From: Acidimicrobiaceae bacterium
GTDB taxonomy: Bacteria > Actinomycetota > Acidimicrobiia > Acidimicrobiales > Aldehydirespiratoraceae
Reading direction: 5' to 3'
Assembly (NCBI GenBank): GCA_028819005.1
Contig: JAPPMP010000021.1
Span: 1 to 42,024, forward strand
Length of the DNA: 42,024 bases
Of this stretch, positions 33,193 through 40,762 are shown in pieces. The notes below the pieces were generated by a model. It was given only the letters and a program-made list of their open reading frames with translations, was not told where the DNA came from and made no database searches. Within the stretch, counting starts at the first letter, position 1. Every line of letters starts with the position of its first letter. The position numbers and the translations under genes were made by a program.

Positions 33193-34416
33193 TCAACGGG
33201 GCTCACGGGGAAGGCCGAGAACCCGTTCGCCGATCACATTGCGCTGGATCTGGTTCGAGCCGCCGTAGATCGTGTGAGCGCGGCTGTACAGGAACGTGCG
33301 CTGCTCTCGGTCGATCTCATAGTCGGGAAGCTCGTAGTCTCCGAAACTCGGATGGCCGTTGTGAGCATCGGTTGATCCGACCATTGCGCTCGTACCGCGG
33401 ACCAGCATGGCCAACTCGCCCAAACGACGATGCCACGACGCCCAATAGAGCTTGCCTATCGACATCTCCGGACCCGGCACCGCACCGCTCGTCATCGCGG
33501 TGAGCATGCGCAACTGGTTGAAACGCAGTATCTCCAGCTCGATGAGGCTGCGGGTCAGTTCCTGGCGCACTGTCGGATCAGCGAGGCGTCCATTGCCCCT
33601 CGCCAGAGCGACAAGATCGTCGAACTCTTGACGGAAACTGACCTGCTGCCCCAGCGTGGAGGCGCCTCTCTCGAAGCCGAGAGTTCCCATCGCCACTTTC
33701 CAGCCGTTGCCGGCGCCGCCGACAACCAGGGACTCTTCGGTGTGGGCGTCGGAGAAGAACGTCTCGTTGAACTCTGAACCGCCGGTGATCTGCACGATCG
33801 GACGGATCTCGACCCCTGGCTGGTCCATCGGCGCCAACAGGTAGCTCAATCCCGCATGGCGTTGCGAACCGGACTCGGTGCGGGCCACCAGAAATATCCA
33901 TTGAGCGTACTGCGCCAGCGAGGTCCAGACTTTCTGACCGTTGATGATCCAACGGCCGTCGACCAATTCGGCCCGGGTCTTGACATTGGCCAAGTCCGAA
34001 CCCGCGTCGGGTTCGGAATATCCCTGGCACCAGTAATCCTGCGCAGCGAGAATGCGGGGAACGAAGCGGCGCTGCTGGGACTCGCTGCCGAAGGCCATCA
34101 ACGTCGGGCCCAACAGGGTCACACCCATGTTGGGCAAACGCCCCGGCGCTCGCGACTCGACATAGGTCCGATGAAAAACCACCTGCTCAGCCAGGGAGCA
34201 GCCGCGCCCGCCGATCCATGCAGGGAAGTCGATCCCCAGCCAGCCGCCCGCTGCAAGCTCTTTCTCCCAGGCCCACTGAACCTCGACCGGGACGTCTTCT
34301 TGACCGGTCCAACCGCGGCCTCTGCATGTCGCGAACTCGCCGACGCAGTGCTCTTCAATCCAGGTGCGAACCTCGTCGGCGAACGCGTCGAGCGAGGGAT
34401 CGTTCCAGGCGTCCAT
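33193..34416 (-). CDS. acyl-CoA dehydrogenase family protein
   Basis: A 407-residue FAD enzyme with the normal N-terminal helical, beta and C-terminal helical layout. Signs are GWLGIDFPAWIGGRGCSLAEQ (about 55-75), QGYSEPDAGSDLANVKTRA (about 121-139), GQKVWTSLAQYAQW (about 150-163) and the C-terminal HTIYGGSNQIQRNVIGERVLGLPR, where the YGG-x-N-Q-I-Q stretch binds FAD. It would oxidise an acyl-CoA to its enoyl-CoA. The start at 34416 has TACGCT (34425-34430) ending 8 nt upstream; the frame is open to 34623 but that runs into the divergent gene. The substrate is unknown. Confidence 0.9.
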   Translation of the reverse strand: MDAWNDPSLDAFADEVRTWIEEHCVGEFATCRGRGWTGQEDVPVEVQWAWEKELAAGGWLGIDFPAWIGGRGCSLAEQVVFHRTYVESRAPGRLPNMGVTLLGPTLMAFGSESQQRRFVPRILAAQDYWCQGYSEPDAGSDLANVKTRAELVDGRWIINGQKVWTSLAQYAQWIFLVARTESGSQRHAGLSYLLAPMDQPGVEIRPIVQITGGSEFNETFFSDAHTEESLVVGGAGNGWKVAMGTLGFERGASTLGQQVSFRQEFDDLVALARGNGRLADPTVRQELTRSLIELEILRFNQLRMLTAMTSGAVPGPEMSIGKLYWASWHRRLGELAMLVRGTSAMVGSTDAHNGHPSFGDYELPDYEIDREQRTFLYSRAHTIYGGSNQIQRNVIGERVLGLPREPR

Positions 34417-34424
34417 GATCCGCG

Positions 34425-34430
34425 AGCGTA
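34425..34430 (-). promoter_or_regulatory. -10 element of the acyl-CoA dehydrogenase at 33193
   Basis: TACGCT on the minus strand, 8 nt before the ATG at 34416, in a 112-bp divergent gap. Confidence 0.4.
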
Positions 34431-34528
34431 CCCCCGCGCAGCGCCTTCGCCCGAATTCGCGTCTCGCTGCGAACCGATGGGTCTTATCCTGTAGGGGCGG
34501 ACCGGTCGGACGACACGAGGGGCGAACA

Positions 34529-35842
34529 ATGGGCGAGTACGAGCGCATCAGGCTGATGTGGCCAGACCACCTCGGCATCGCTAGGGGAAAATACCTTCCC
34601 GCCGACATCGCAGATCGCGGCACGGGTCACTGCGCGTCAGTATTCGGGCTGGGTTACGACCGGAGCGTGAGCCCCGCGCCCGGTTCCTACATGCTCGAAG
34701 GGCTCAAAGACGTGCGATGCAGCTTCGATCCACAAACGGTGAGACCGAGCTGGGAGGACGACCGCACCGCGGTCGCGGTCGGGCATCTCGACTTCGAGGG
34801 CGAGCCCTACCCCTTCGCAGCGCGTTTCGCCCTGCAGAAGGCGATCGCCGATTGGCAGGATCTGGGTTACACGCCCCAAATCGGCTTCGAGCTCGAGGCT
34901 TATGTGCTCGAACCCGACGACGCCGGAGGTTGGCGACTGCAGGCGGCACCACGGTCGTACGTCTACGGCACGGGCTCCACCGCAGACCCGACCGGGATCA
35001 TCGACGAGATCATGTGGGTCTCTGCCGCGTCCGGATTGAGACTCGAGTCGGTCAACGCCGAGTTCGACGAGTCCCAATTCGAACTGACGCTCCAACACGA
35101 CGACGCTCTCAGCGCAGCCGACGATGCCTTCCTGTTTCGGGTGATGGCCCGGGAGACAGCACTCAGAGCGGGCCAGGACCTCACGTTCTTGGGCAAGCCC
35201 TTCAACGACCTGAGCGGCTCGGGCCTGCATGTGAACTTCTCTCTCAACGACGCCGACGGTCAGAACGCATTCATAGACGTCGACGCCTCAGACGGGTTGT
35301 CGGCTCTGGCGCGAGGCTCGCTGGCCGGTCTGTGCGCTCACCATAAAGCGATGACCGCGTTGTGCGCGCCGACGGTCAACGCCTACCGACGCCTACGGCC
35401 GGGTGAGTTCGCCGGATACTGGGCGAACTGGGGTCACGAGCATCGTTTCGCCTGCAATCGAGTCCCCGATGCCCGCGGTGCGGCTACCAGGATCGAGAGT
35501 CGCCTCGCTGACGGAAGCGCCAACATTCACTTGGCCGCGGCCACAGTTCTGCAAGCGGCGCGGCTCGGCGTGACCGAAGAACTGGCGTGTCCCGAGCCGC
35601 TCACCACCGACGGCTTCGAGGAGGTCGACACCGAGGTGTCCAGCGCCGACAATCTAGGTGATGCGCTCGCCGACCTCACCGCTGACCCTGCGCTCATCGA
35701 GGCGGTCGGGTCGGACCTGTGCGCCAACTTCCTGTTCAACAAAGGCAGCGAATGGGACCGCTACATCGCCGCGGGCGGGAGTCCGGAGGCTTCGGACAAA
35801 GTCACCGAATGGGAAATCTCCCAATACCTGAACTATCACTGA
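34529..35842 (+). CDS. glutamine synthetase-like ligase (GlnA family)
   Basis: A 437-residue member of the glutamine synthetase superfamily: ATP-dependent joining of the gamma-carboxyl of glutamate, or another acid, with an amine. Core motifs are the metal-binding GFELEAYVLEPD (about 120-131), NAEFDESQFELTL (about 175-187), SGSGLHVNFSL (about 230-240), VNAYRRLRPGEF, and the Arg/Glu segment TRIESRLADGSANIHLAAA. The usual N-terminal beta-grasp domain is short. True GlnA, gamma-glutamylpolyamine synthetase and gamma-glutamylanilide synthase are all possible; a non-GlnA role is likelier given the neighbourhood. GAGGGG before the ATG and TATCCT further upstream indicate a normal 5' UTR. The 3' end overlaps the NicX-like gene by 7 bp, convergently. 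Confidence 0.85.
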   Translation: MGEYERIRLMWPDHLGIARGKYLPADIADRGTGHCASVFGLGYDRSVSPAPGSYMLEGLKDVRCSFDPQTVRPSWEDDRTAVAVGHLDFEGEPYPFAARFALQKAIADWQDLGYTPQIGFELEAYVLEPDDAGGWRLQAAPRSYVYGTGSTADPTGIIDEIMWVSAASGLRLESVNAEFDESQFELTLQHDDALSAADDAFLFRVMARETALRAGQDLTFLGKPFNDLSGSGLHVNFSLNDADGQNAFIDVDASDGLSALARGSLAGLCAHHKAMTALCAPTVNAYRRLRPGEFAGYWANWGHEHRFACNRVPDARGAATRIESRLADGSANIHLAAATVLQAARLGVTEELACPEPLTTDGFEEVDTEVSSADNLGDALADLTADPALIEAVGSDLCANFLFNKGSEWDRYIAAGGSPEASDKVTEWEISQYLNYH

Positions 35843-36882
35843 CGGCTGCGTAGATCCGGCACCAGCTCTCCGTCGACAACCACAGCTTCGCCGTCCAAAG
35901 TGACAGTGCAGGATCTCATCGGCAGGTCGAAATGCCCCCGGCAGAACCGTTCTGCGGTCTCGTTGGCGCCGGTCGAATAAAGGAAGTTGCCCGCGGATGC
36001 CCTCAGTTCGGTGCCGTTGAAATCGGCTTTGTCCCACATCGCCATGGCGTCCCAGCGGGCCGCTTCGTTCATGCCCCAGCCGACGTGGCTGACCGCGTAC
36101 GCCTCCGGTTCCCCGAACGACGACAGGTACGACCGGAACAACTCAGCGTCCACACCCGAACCCTTGATCTCAGTCACGTAGTCGCCGCGCACGGTCAATT
36201 CGACGGCGTCCCTCAGGTACTGCTTGAACGTCAGATTCACATCGCCGGGCGCAAGAACGACTGTGCCGTCAACGCTATGGGCTGCCGGGAAACACAGAAC
36301 GAGCCCGCCGGGCCAGTGAGCGATCGAACCGGGTTCGGTACACCACCCGAACGATCCGGCCACAACAGCACCGGCGAGCCGCACCGAAAGGTCGGTACCG
36401 GCCGCCGACGCAACCTTCATCACCTTTGCCGCCTTGAGAAGTTCAACACCGGTGTTCACCCGCTCAGCCAAGGTCGGGTCGTGTGGCCAGCGTTCGACAT
36501 TCTCGGGATGCTCGTTGGAGATCATCAACACTCGGGCGCCAGACGCTAGAACTTCTGCCAGTTCCGGGGCGTGCAGCAATCCTTCGACGGTGCAATCGGC
36601 GACAAAATCAGCGGCGCTCAAAGCAGCGATAGCCGAGCGGTTGTCCTGCAACGCCTGTGACGCCCCTGTTGAGCGGATCGGCACGGGACCCGGGTTGGGC
36701 GGCGTGGTGAGCACGACGTCTATCACGGATGCGCCGAGTGTCTCGAGTGCCAGACGAGCAGTCGAAGCCACTGCCGGGTTGCTCATGGTCTCAGTCAAGA
36801 CCACCGCCACGTCGCCGCGGTCCACCCGACAAGCGTTGAACTGCTCGGCGTAGCGCTCCACCCAACGCCATTGCGTATTCAC
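35836..36882 (-). CDS. NicX-like (2,5-dihydroxypyridine dioxygenase family) protein
   Basis: A 348-residue protein of the family that contains 2,5-dihydroxypyridine 5,6-dioxygenase and M29 aminopeptidases. Diagnostic segments include PVPIRSTGASQAL (66-78), FVADCTVEGLLHAPEL (93-108), VLMISNEHPE (118-127), SAAGTDLSVRL (159-169), and AYAVSHVGWGMNEAARWD (261-278). The C-terminus has NGTELRASAGNFLYSTGANE and GHFDLPMRSCTVTLDG. His266, His317 and Asp319 fall where NicX has its 2-His-1-Asp iron site, by my recollection. The GTG at 36882 overlaps the preceding dehydrogenase stop as GTGA, so translation is coupled. Ring cleavage of an N-heterocycle or related aromatic is the best guess; peptidase activity is the alternative. 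Confidence 0.8.
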   Translation of the reverse strand: MNTQWRWVERYAEQFNACRVDRGDVAVVLTETMSNPAVASTARLALETLGASVIDVVLTTPPNPGPVPIRSTGASQALQDNRSAIAALSAADFVADCTVEGLLHAPELAEVLASGARVLMISNEHPENVERWPHDPTLAERVNTGVELLKAAKVMKVASAAGTDLSVRLAGAVVAGSFGWCTEPGSIAHWPGGLVLCFPAAHSVDGTVVLAPGDVNLTFKQYLRDAVELTVRGDYVTEIKGSGVDAELFRSYLSSFGEPEAYAVSHVGWGMNEAARWDAMAMWDKADFNGTELRASAGNFLYSTGANETAERFCRGHFDLPMRSCTVTLDGEAVVVDGELVPDLRSRQ

Positions 36883-38099
36883 GTCGCCGCCTCAGGGTCG
36901 TGGTCTTCGTCGGGGTAGAGGCCGCTTTGGCCGAGCCGCTCCAGACACACCTCCACACTCCAGGGCAGCATCGCGGCGCCGCAGCGGGAGTCCCGGTAGT
37001 ACTGCTCCAGCCGGGAAGGCCGCAACATCGAGCGACCGCCACAAATGCGAATCGCGGTTGAGGCCAGTTCCGGGGCGCCTTCCATCGTCGACACGACCGA
37101 GCTCCACGCCCTCCGCAGAGCAGCGCTTGAAGGATCGACTCCGACCTCACTGAGAACCCGGTAGCACAACGACTGAGCCTCGTCGTACTTCAGGTTCATC
37201 GCGGCCCAGCCCTGCTGTTTCAGCGGGTGGTCCCGGCGTTCGGACGGACCGTCGGCCCCGATCAGATACTCAGCCGTCGCATCGAGGATCGCTCGCATCA
37301 AACCGAGGTAGGCAAACGACAACGTCATGTAGAAGTAGGGCCAGCGGAGCGCCGCCTGGTCGAACATCCCCGGCGGGATCCATTCATGTTCAACCGGGAC
37401 GAACACATCGTCGAGCACCAGGGTCCGCGAATCGGTAGCCCTCATCCCCAGTGGATCCCAATCGCCATCAATAGCGACCCCATGAGCATCGGCTGGAACT
37501 CCCAGGAGCCGAACCCTCGGGTCGCCATCCACCATGCAGACAACGTTGTGTATGTCGGCCGCGCCGCTCAACGATGCGAATATCTTCCGTCCGGTCACCC
37601 GGTATCCGCCGTCGACGGGAACCGCCCGTGTAGCGAACCCTTCGGTCGCGCCCACCGATACTCCCTCCGAGAACGGCTGGCTGTGAATCATGCCGTCTTC
37701 CACGATTCCCCGGCGGAGCGCCGCCCGGCGTTGCTGCAGCGCCGACCGCTCAGCGTCGGTCAGGTCCATGTCGTCGCCTATCTGCCCGACCAGCAGTGTC
37801 GTGGCGACATGCATATTGAAGGTCAGCGCGGTGGCCGCACAATGGCGTCCCAACTCCTCAGCGACCAGGGCATATCCCACGAAGTCACCACCCAGCCCGC
37901 CTTCAGAGGTCGGGATGCAGATGCCGAGCAGGCCGGCGGCTTTGAGATCAGCCCAGTTCTCGGTGGGAAAAAGCGCCTTGCGATCGTATTCAACTGCACG
38001 TCCGGCAAACGTGGGACCCAGCTCGGCGATCATCTCAACGAGTTCGGAGCGCGCCGCGGCATGGATGCCGGTGTTGCGGGTTCGCGGCCCTGCGCTCAT
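36879..38099 (-). CDS. acyl-CoA dehydrogenase family protein
   Basis: A 406-residue FAD-binding protein. The helical N-domain has GLLGICIPTSEGGLGGDFVGYALVAEELG (from about 56, longer than the family minimum), the beta-domain has FATRAVPVDGGYRVTGRKIFASLSGAADIHN, and the C-domain ends ICGGRSMLRPSRLEQYYRDSRCG. The usual YGG-x-x-E-I-x-R motif is replaced by MLPWSVEVCLERLG, which points to the subgroup that includes flavin-dependent monooxygenases and desulfurising enzymes rather than classic beta-oxidation. It overlaps the hydrolase upstream by 4 bp (ATGA) and the NicX-like gene downstream by 4 bp, so the three are translated together. Confidence 0.85.
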   Translation of the reverse strand: MSAGPRTRNTGIHAAARSELVEMIAELGPTFAGRAVEYDRKALFPTENWADLKAAGLLGICIPTSEGGLGGDFVGYALVAEELGRHCAATALTFNMHVATTLLVGQIGDDMDLTDAERSALQQRRAALRRGIVEDGMIHSQPFSEGVSVGATEGFATRAVPVDGGYRVTGRKIFASLSGAADIHNVVCMVDGDPRVRLLGVPADAHGVAIDGDWDPLGMRATDSRTLVLDDVFVPVEHEWIPPGMFDQAALRWPYFYMTLSFAYLGLMRAILDATAEYLIGADGPSERRDHPLKQQGWAAMNLKYDEAQSLCYRVLSEVGVDPSSAALRRAWSSVVSTMEGAPELASTAIRICGGRSMLRPSRLEQYYRDSRCGAAMLPWSVEVCLERLGQSGLYPDEDHDPEAAT

Positions 38100-38896
38100 G
38101 GGCGAACGGTACCGGCGTCAACAAGAAAACGCCTGACAGTCGCGTTGAACTCCGCTGGAGCTTCGCAGGGACTCAGGTGACCTGCACCGTCGATCACCAC
38201 CAACTCGGCACCGGGAATACGGTCAGCCAGGAGCCTGCTGTAGGCCAAAGGGGTCTCCTCATCGAGCTCGCCGACGATCACCAGAGTAGGCATGGCGATC
38301 TCTTCGAGACGGCCGCGCACGTCATGGGTCGTCAGACATTCGCAAGCTGCTCGCAAACCGGCCGACGTGATCCGAGAAAACGACGCGACGGCCGCGGCCA
38401 ACGAGTCGCCGCCGAATTCCGGACCCGCTACCGAACACAGAACATCCTGCGCGAAATCTGCCGGAGTCAACCCCGCTTCAAGCGGGGCGAGGCGAGCTTT
38501 GAGCCATGCGTCGGGATCGGTGCCGTCCCCGCCGAACGCCGCGCTCGTATCGGCCAGGATCAAACTGGCAACCCGACCCGGATGTGCCAGCGCAAAGTGC
38601 AGAGCCTGCTGACCGCCCAACGACAACCCGCAGAGATGTGCGCGCTGGACTTCGAGCACATCGAGCAAACCCGCTATTGCGTCGGTGATCGCGGCGAAGG
38701 TCAACGGCTCGACCGGTGACGACTTCCCATAGCCCGGCATGTCCCAAGCGACACAACGCCAGCGATCCGACAGATCTCCAAGTTGCGAATCCCAACTCGT
38801 ACGAGTCAGCCCCAGCCCATGGAGGAACAGCACGACCTCGCCTTGGCCCGCTTCGCGCCAGGCAACCGGCAAACGGTCGACGTCAATCACCGGCAT
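38096..38896 (-). CDS. alpha/beta hydrolase
   Basis: A 266-residue alpha/beta-fold hydrolase, cytosolic. The oxyanion HGLGLTRTSW lies at 26-35, the nucleophile is Ser92 in GLSLGG, the acid Asp212 in GELDEETP and the base His240 in GAGHLSP. The overall look is close to 3-oxoadipate enol-lactonase and to ring-product hydrolases or deformylases such as NicD. Position in front of a dehydrogenase and a NicX-like dioxygenase supports hydrolysis of a ring-cleavage product, which is inference. TACTGT (38906-38911) lies 9 nt before the ATG, but the small ORF at 38930-39091 could place the real promoter further upstream. Confidence 0.88.
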   Translation of the reverse strand: MPVIDVDRLPVAWREAGQGEVVLFLHGLGLTRTSWDSQLGDLSDRWRCVAWDMPGYGKSSPVEPLTFAAITDAIAGLLDVLEVQRAHLCGLSLGGQQALHFALAHPGRVASLILADTSAAFGGDGTDPDAWLKARLAPLEAGLTPADFAQDVLCSVAGPEFGGDSLAAAVASFSRITSAGLRAACECLTTHDVRGRLEEIAMPTLVIVGELDEETPLAYSRLLADRIPGAELVVIDGAGHLSPCEAPAEFNATVRRFLVDAGTVRP

Positions 38897-38929
38897 CGGT
38901 CTCGCACAGTACAGTCCTCCACAGCGCCC

Positions 38930-39091
38930 CTACAGCCAACCGATTGAGAACTCGACTTTCACCCGGTGGTCGCAGACCGGCAGTCGCGCTCCGAAGTCGC
39001 AGAACACGGCCTTCAGCGCACCGCAGGTGAGCGTCACAGTTTGGGTCTCGCCGCTGCGGGCGTTTCCATAAGTTCCGGTTTCGACGGGCAT
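38930..39091 (-). CDS. 53-residue small ORF (hypothetical)
   Basis: ATG at 39091 to TAG at 38930-38932. The frame reads MPVETGTYGNARSGETQTVT, then LTCGALKAVFCDFGARLPVC, then DHRVKVEFSIGWL, with three cysteines. About three quarters of the codons end in G or C, as in true genes of this window, and GGAGAGG lies just before the ATG. It fills an otherwise empty 244-bp gap and stands 33 bp ahead of the alpha/beta hydrolase on the same strand. No family is recognised. A Cys-bearing small protein of the operon or a spurious frame are both possible. Confidence 0.5.
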   Translation of the reverse strand: MPVETGTYGNARSGETQTVTLTCGALKAVFCDFGARLPVCDHRVKVEFSIGWL

Positions 39092-39127
39092 CGCCTCTCC
39101 GCTGCCGTTGCAGTGTGTCTACGGGTC

Positions 39128-39133
39128 TACGAT
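39128..39133 (+). promoter_or_regulatory. -10 element of the AMP ligase at 39141
   Basis: TACGAT ends 7 nt before the GTG at 39141. It helped choose this start over the TTG at 39108. Confidence 0.45.
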
Positions 39134-39140
39134 TCTGGGG

Positions 39141-40655
39141 GTGCTTACCAGGATTGCACGTCGGGTGGCTGTGGACTTCGCCGACACCACGGCATATCTC
39201 ACCCAACAGGGTTGGGGAATCACCTACGCGGTACTCGATCAGGCTGCCGATGAAGCCGCAGCCGGTCTAGCGGCCCGTGATATCGGTGAGCGAGATGCGG
39301 TGGCCCTGGTACTCGAATCGACGATCGACTACGTGGTTCTGTTCCTGGCGCTCGCTCGGCTGGGCGCAGTCACCTCGGGTATCAACCCGAAGCTGACCGC
39401 CCGTGAGATCAACGCCTGCTTAGAAGTGCTCGACCCGAAATTGGCGATTGTCGGTGATCAACTGTCAGCCACGGTCGACATCGACCGGTTCGCCTGCGAA
39501 ACGCTCGTACCGGGCACCAGCCCCGAAACGGTGGCAGACGAGTTCAGGATCGCCGATGCTCGCCCGCTTTCACCGCTGTCCGAAGAACTGGACCGGCCCG
39601 TGTGCGTGTGCTTCACCAGCGGTTCCACAGGCCTGCCAAAGGGAGCCTGGTACAACAACCGGCAGTTGGAACGAATCCTCGAACTCGACACGGGGGGAGC
39701 TTGGGGCGGTGGTGGGCACGGCATCAGCTCCACTCAATTCGCCCATGTCGGTTTCATGACCAAACTGCCATGGCTGTTGGCCAGCGGTAGAACCACCCAT
39801 CTATTGAAACGCTGGTCAGCCGGACCCGTGCTGGAACTGATCGCTGAACACCGTATGCCGGCAGTCACCGGGGTGGCACCGCAGATAGCGCTAATGCTGG
39901 CGCACCCGCAGGTCGACGAACTCGATTTTTCCGCAGTGCAAGCCATCGTTGTCGGCGGTGCCGCCTCCCCACCGGCGCTGGTGCGCGAAGCCCGAAAACG
40001 ATTCGACGCGCCCTATTCGATCCGCTACTCGTCAACCGAAAGCGGCGGGATAGGCCTCGGAACCGATTTGGACGCCGACGACGAAGAAGCGCTCAACACC
40101 ATCGGAAGACCCCGACCCGGGGTCGAGGCGGCGGTACGGGACGAAACCGGAGAACCTGTCGTCCAAGGAGAGGTCGGTGAACTGTGGTTGCGCTCAGATT
40201 GCATCATGGCGGGCTACTGGAACGACCCCGAAGCGACCGCGGAGACTCTGGTCGATGGCTGGCTTCGCACCGGGGATCTTGCCCGTGTGGATTCCGCTGG
40301 CTGTTACCGGCTCGCGGGGCGGGTCAAGGAGATGTTTATTCGCGGCGGTTACAACGTCTATCCGATGGAAGTCGAGTCAGTTCTCGGCAACCACCCGGCC
40401 ATCGCCGAGATCGCGGTCGTCAGTAGACCCTATGAGGTGATGGGTGAGATCGGTGTGGCTGTGATCGTTGTGTCTGAAGACCATGAGCCTCCCACCGTTG
40501 ACGAATTGCGCGACTTCGGCTCTGTTGACCTCGCTTCTTACAAGCTCCCCGAGGACATCCGGGTCATCGACCGACTGCCCCGAAACGCCAGTGACAAGGT
40601 CGACCGCCAAGCCCTCGCCGAATTCGAACGGAGAAACCACGGTCTCGGCACTTGA
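39141..40655 (+). CDS. AMP-forming acyl-CoA synthetase/ligase
   Basis: A 504-residue class I adenylate-forming enzyme. The ATP loop is CFTSGSTGLPKGAWYN (about 168-183), the A5 region IRYSSTESGGIGLG, the ribose-binding GWLRTGDLARVD, the hinge GRVKEMFIRGGYNVYPMEVE and the catalytic Lys in PRNASDKVDRQAL (where Asn-Ala-Ser-Asp replaces the commoner TGK). The N-terminus is set at GTG 39141 (VLTRIARRVAVDF). The tryptophan/glycine-rich GGAWGGGGHGI insert (about 197-207) is unusual. Benzoate-, fatty acid- or cyclohexane-type acids are all possible. It diverges from the NicX-like operon, which may make it part of the same catabolic unit. Confidence 0.88.
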   Translation: MLTRIARRVAVDFADTTAYLTQQGWGITYAVLDQAADEAAAGLAARDIGERDAVALVLESTIDYVVLFLALARLGAVTSGINPKLTAREINACLEVLDPKLAIVGDQLSATVDIDRFACETLVPGTSPETVADEFRIADARPLSPLSEELDRPVCVCFTSGSTGLPKGAWYNNRQLERILELDTGGAWGGGGHGISSTQFAHVGFMTKLPWLLASGRTTHLLKRWSAGPVLELIAEHRMPAVTGVAPQIALMLAHPQVDELDFSAVQAIVVGGAASPPALVREARKRFDAPYSIRYSSTESGGIGLGTDLDADDEEALNTIGRPRPGVEAAVRDETGEPVVQGEVGELWLRSDCIMAGYWNDPEATAETLVDGWLRTGDLARVDSAGCYRLAGRVKEMFIRGGYNVYPMEVESVLGNHPAIAEIAVVSRPYEVMGEIGVAVIVVSEDHEPPTVDELRDFGSVDLASYKLPEDIRVIDRLPRNASDKVDRQALAEFERRNHGLGT

Positions 40656-40760
40656 CGCGAACAAGCCGGGCGCCGCAATGTCGACGGCTGGTGGCAGACC
40701 CTGTGGATGCACGTCGAGGGGTGCTTGACGCGAACAAGCCGGGCGCCGCAATGTCGACGG
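40651..40760. repeat. 37-bp exact duplication between AMP ligase and rsgA
   Basis: 40651-40687 and 40724-40760 are identical over 37 bp, offset 73 bp. The left copy begins inside the last codons of the AMP ligase; the right one ends 2 bp before the rsgA stop codon. The 36-bp spacer is unique. Confidence 0.95.
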
Positions 40761-40762
40761 AG

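Noticed and set aside
38883..39206. 107-codon open frame covering the gap upstream of the alpha/beta hydrolase
   Set aside because: It is very Arg-rich, like a shifted frame, and overlaps the hydrolase start; the 53-codon frame in the same stretch has better codon use and a ribosome site.
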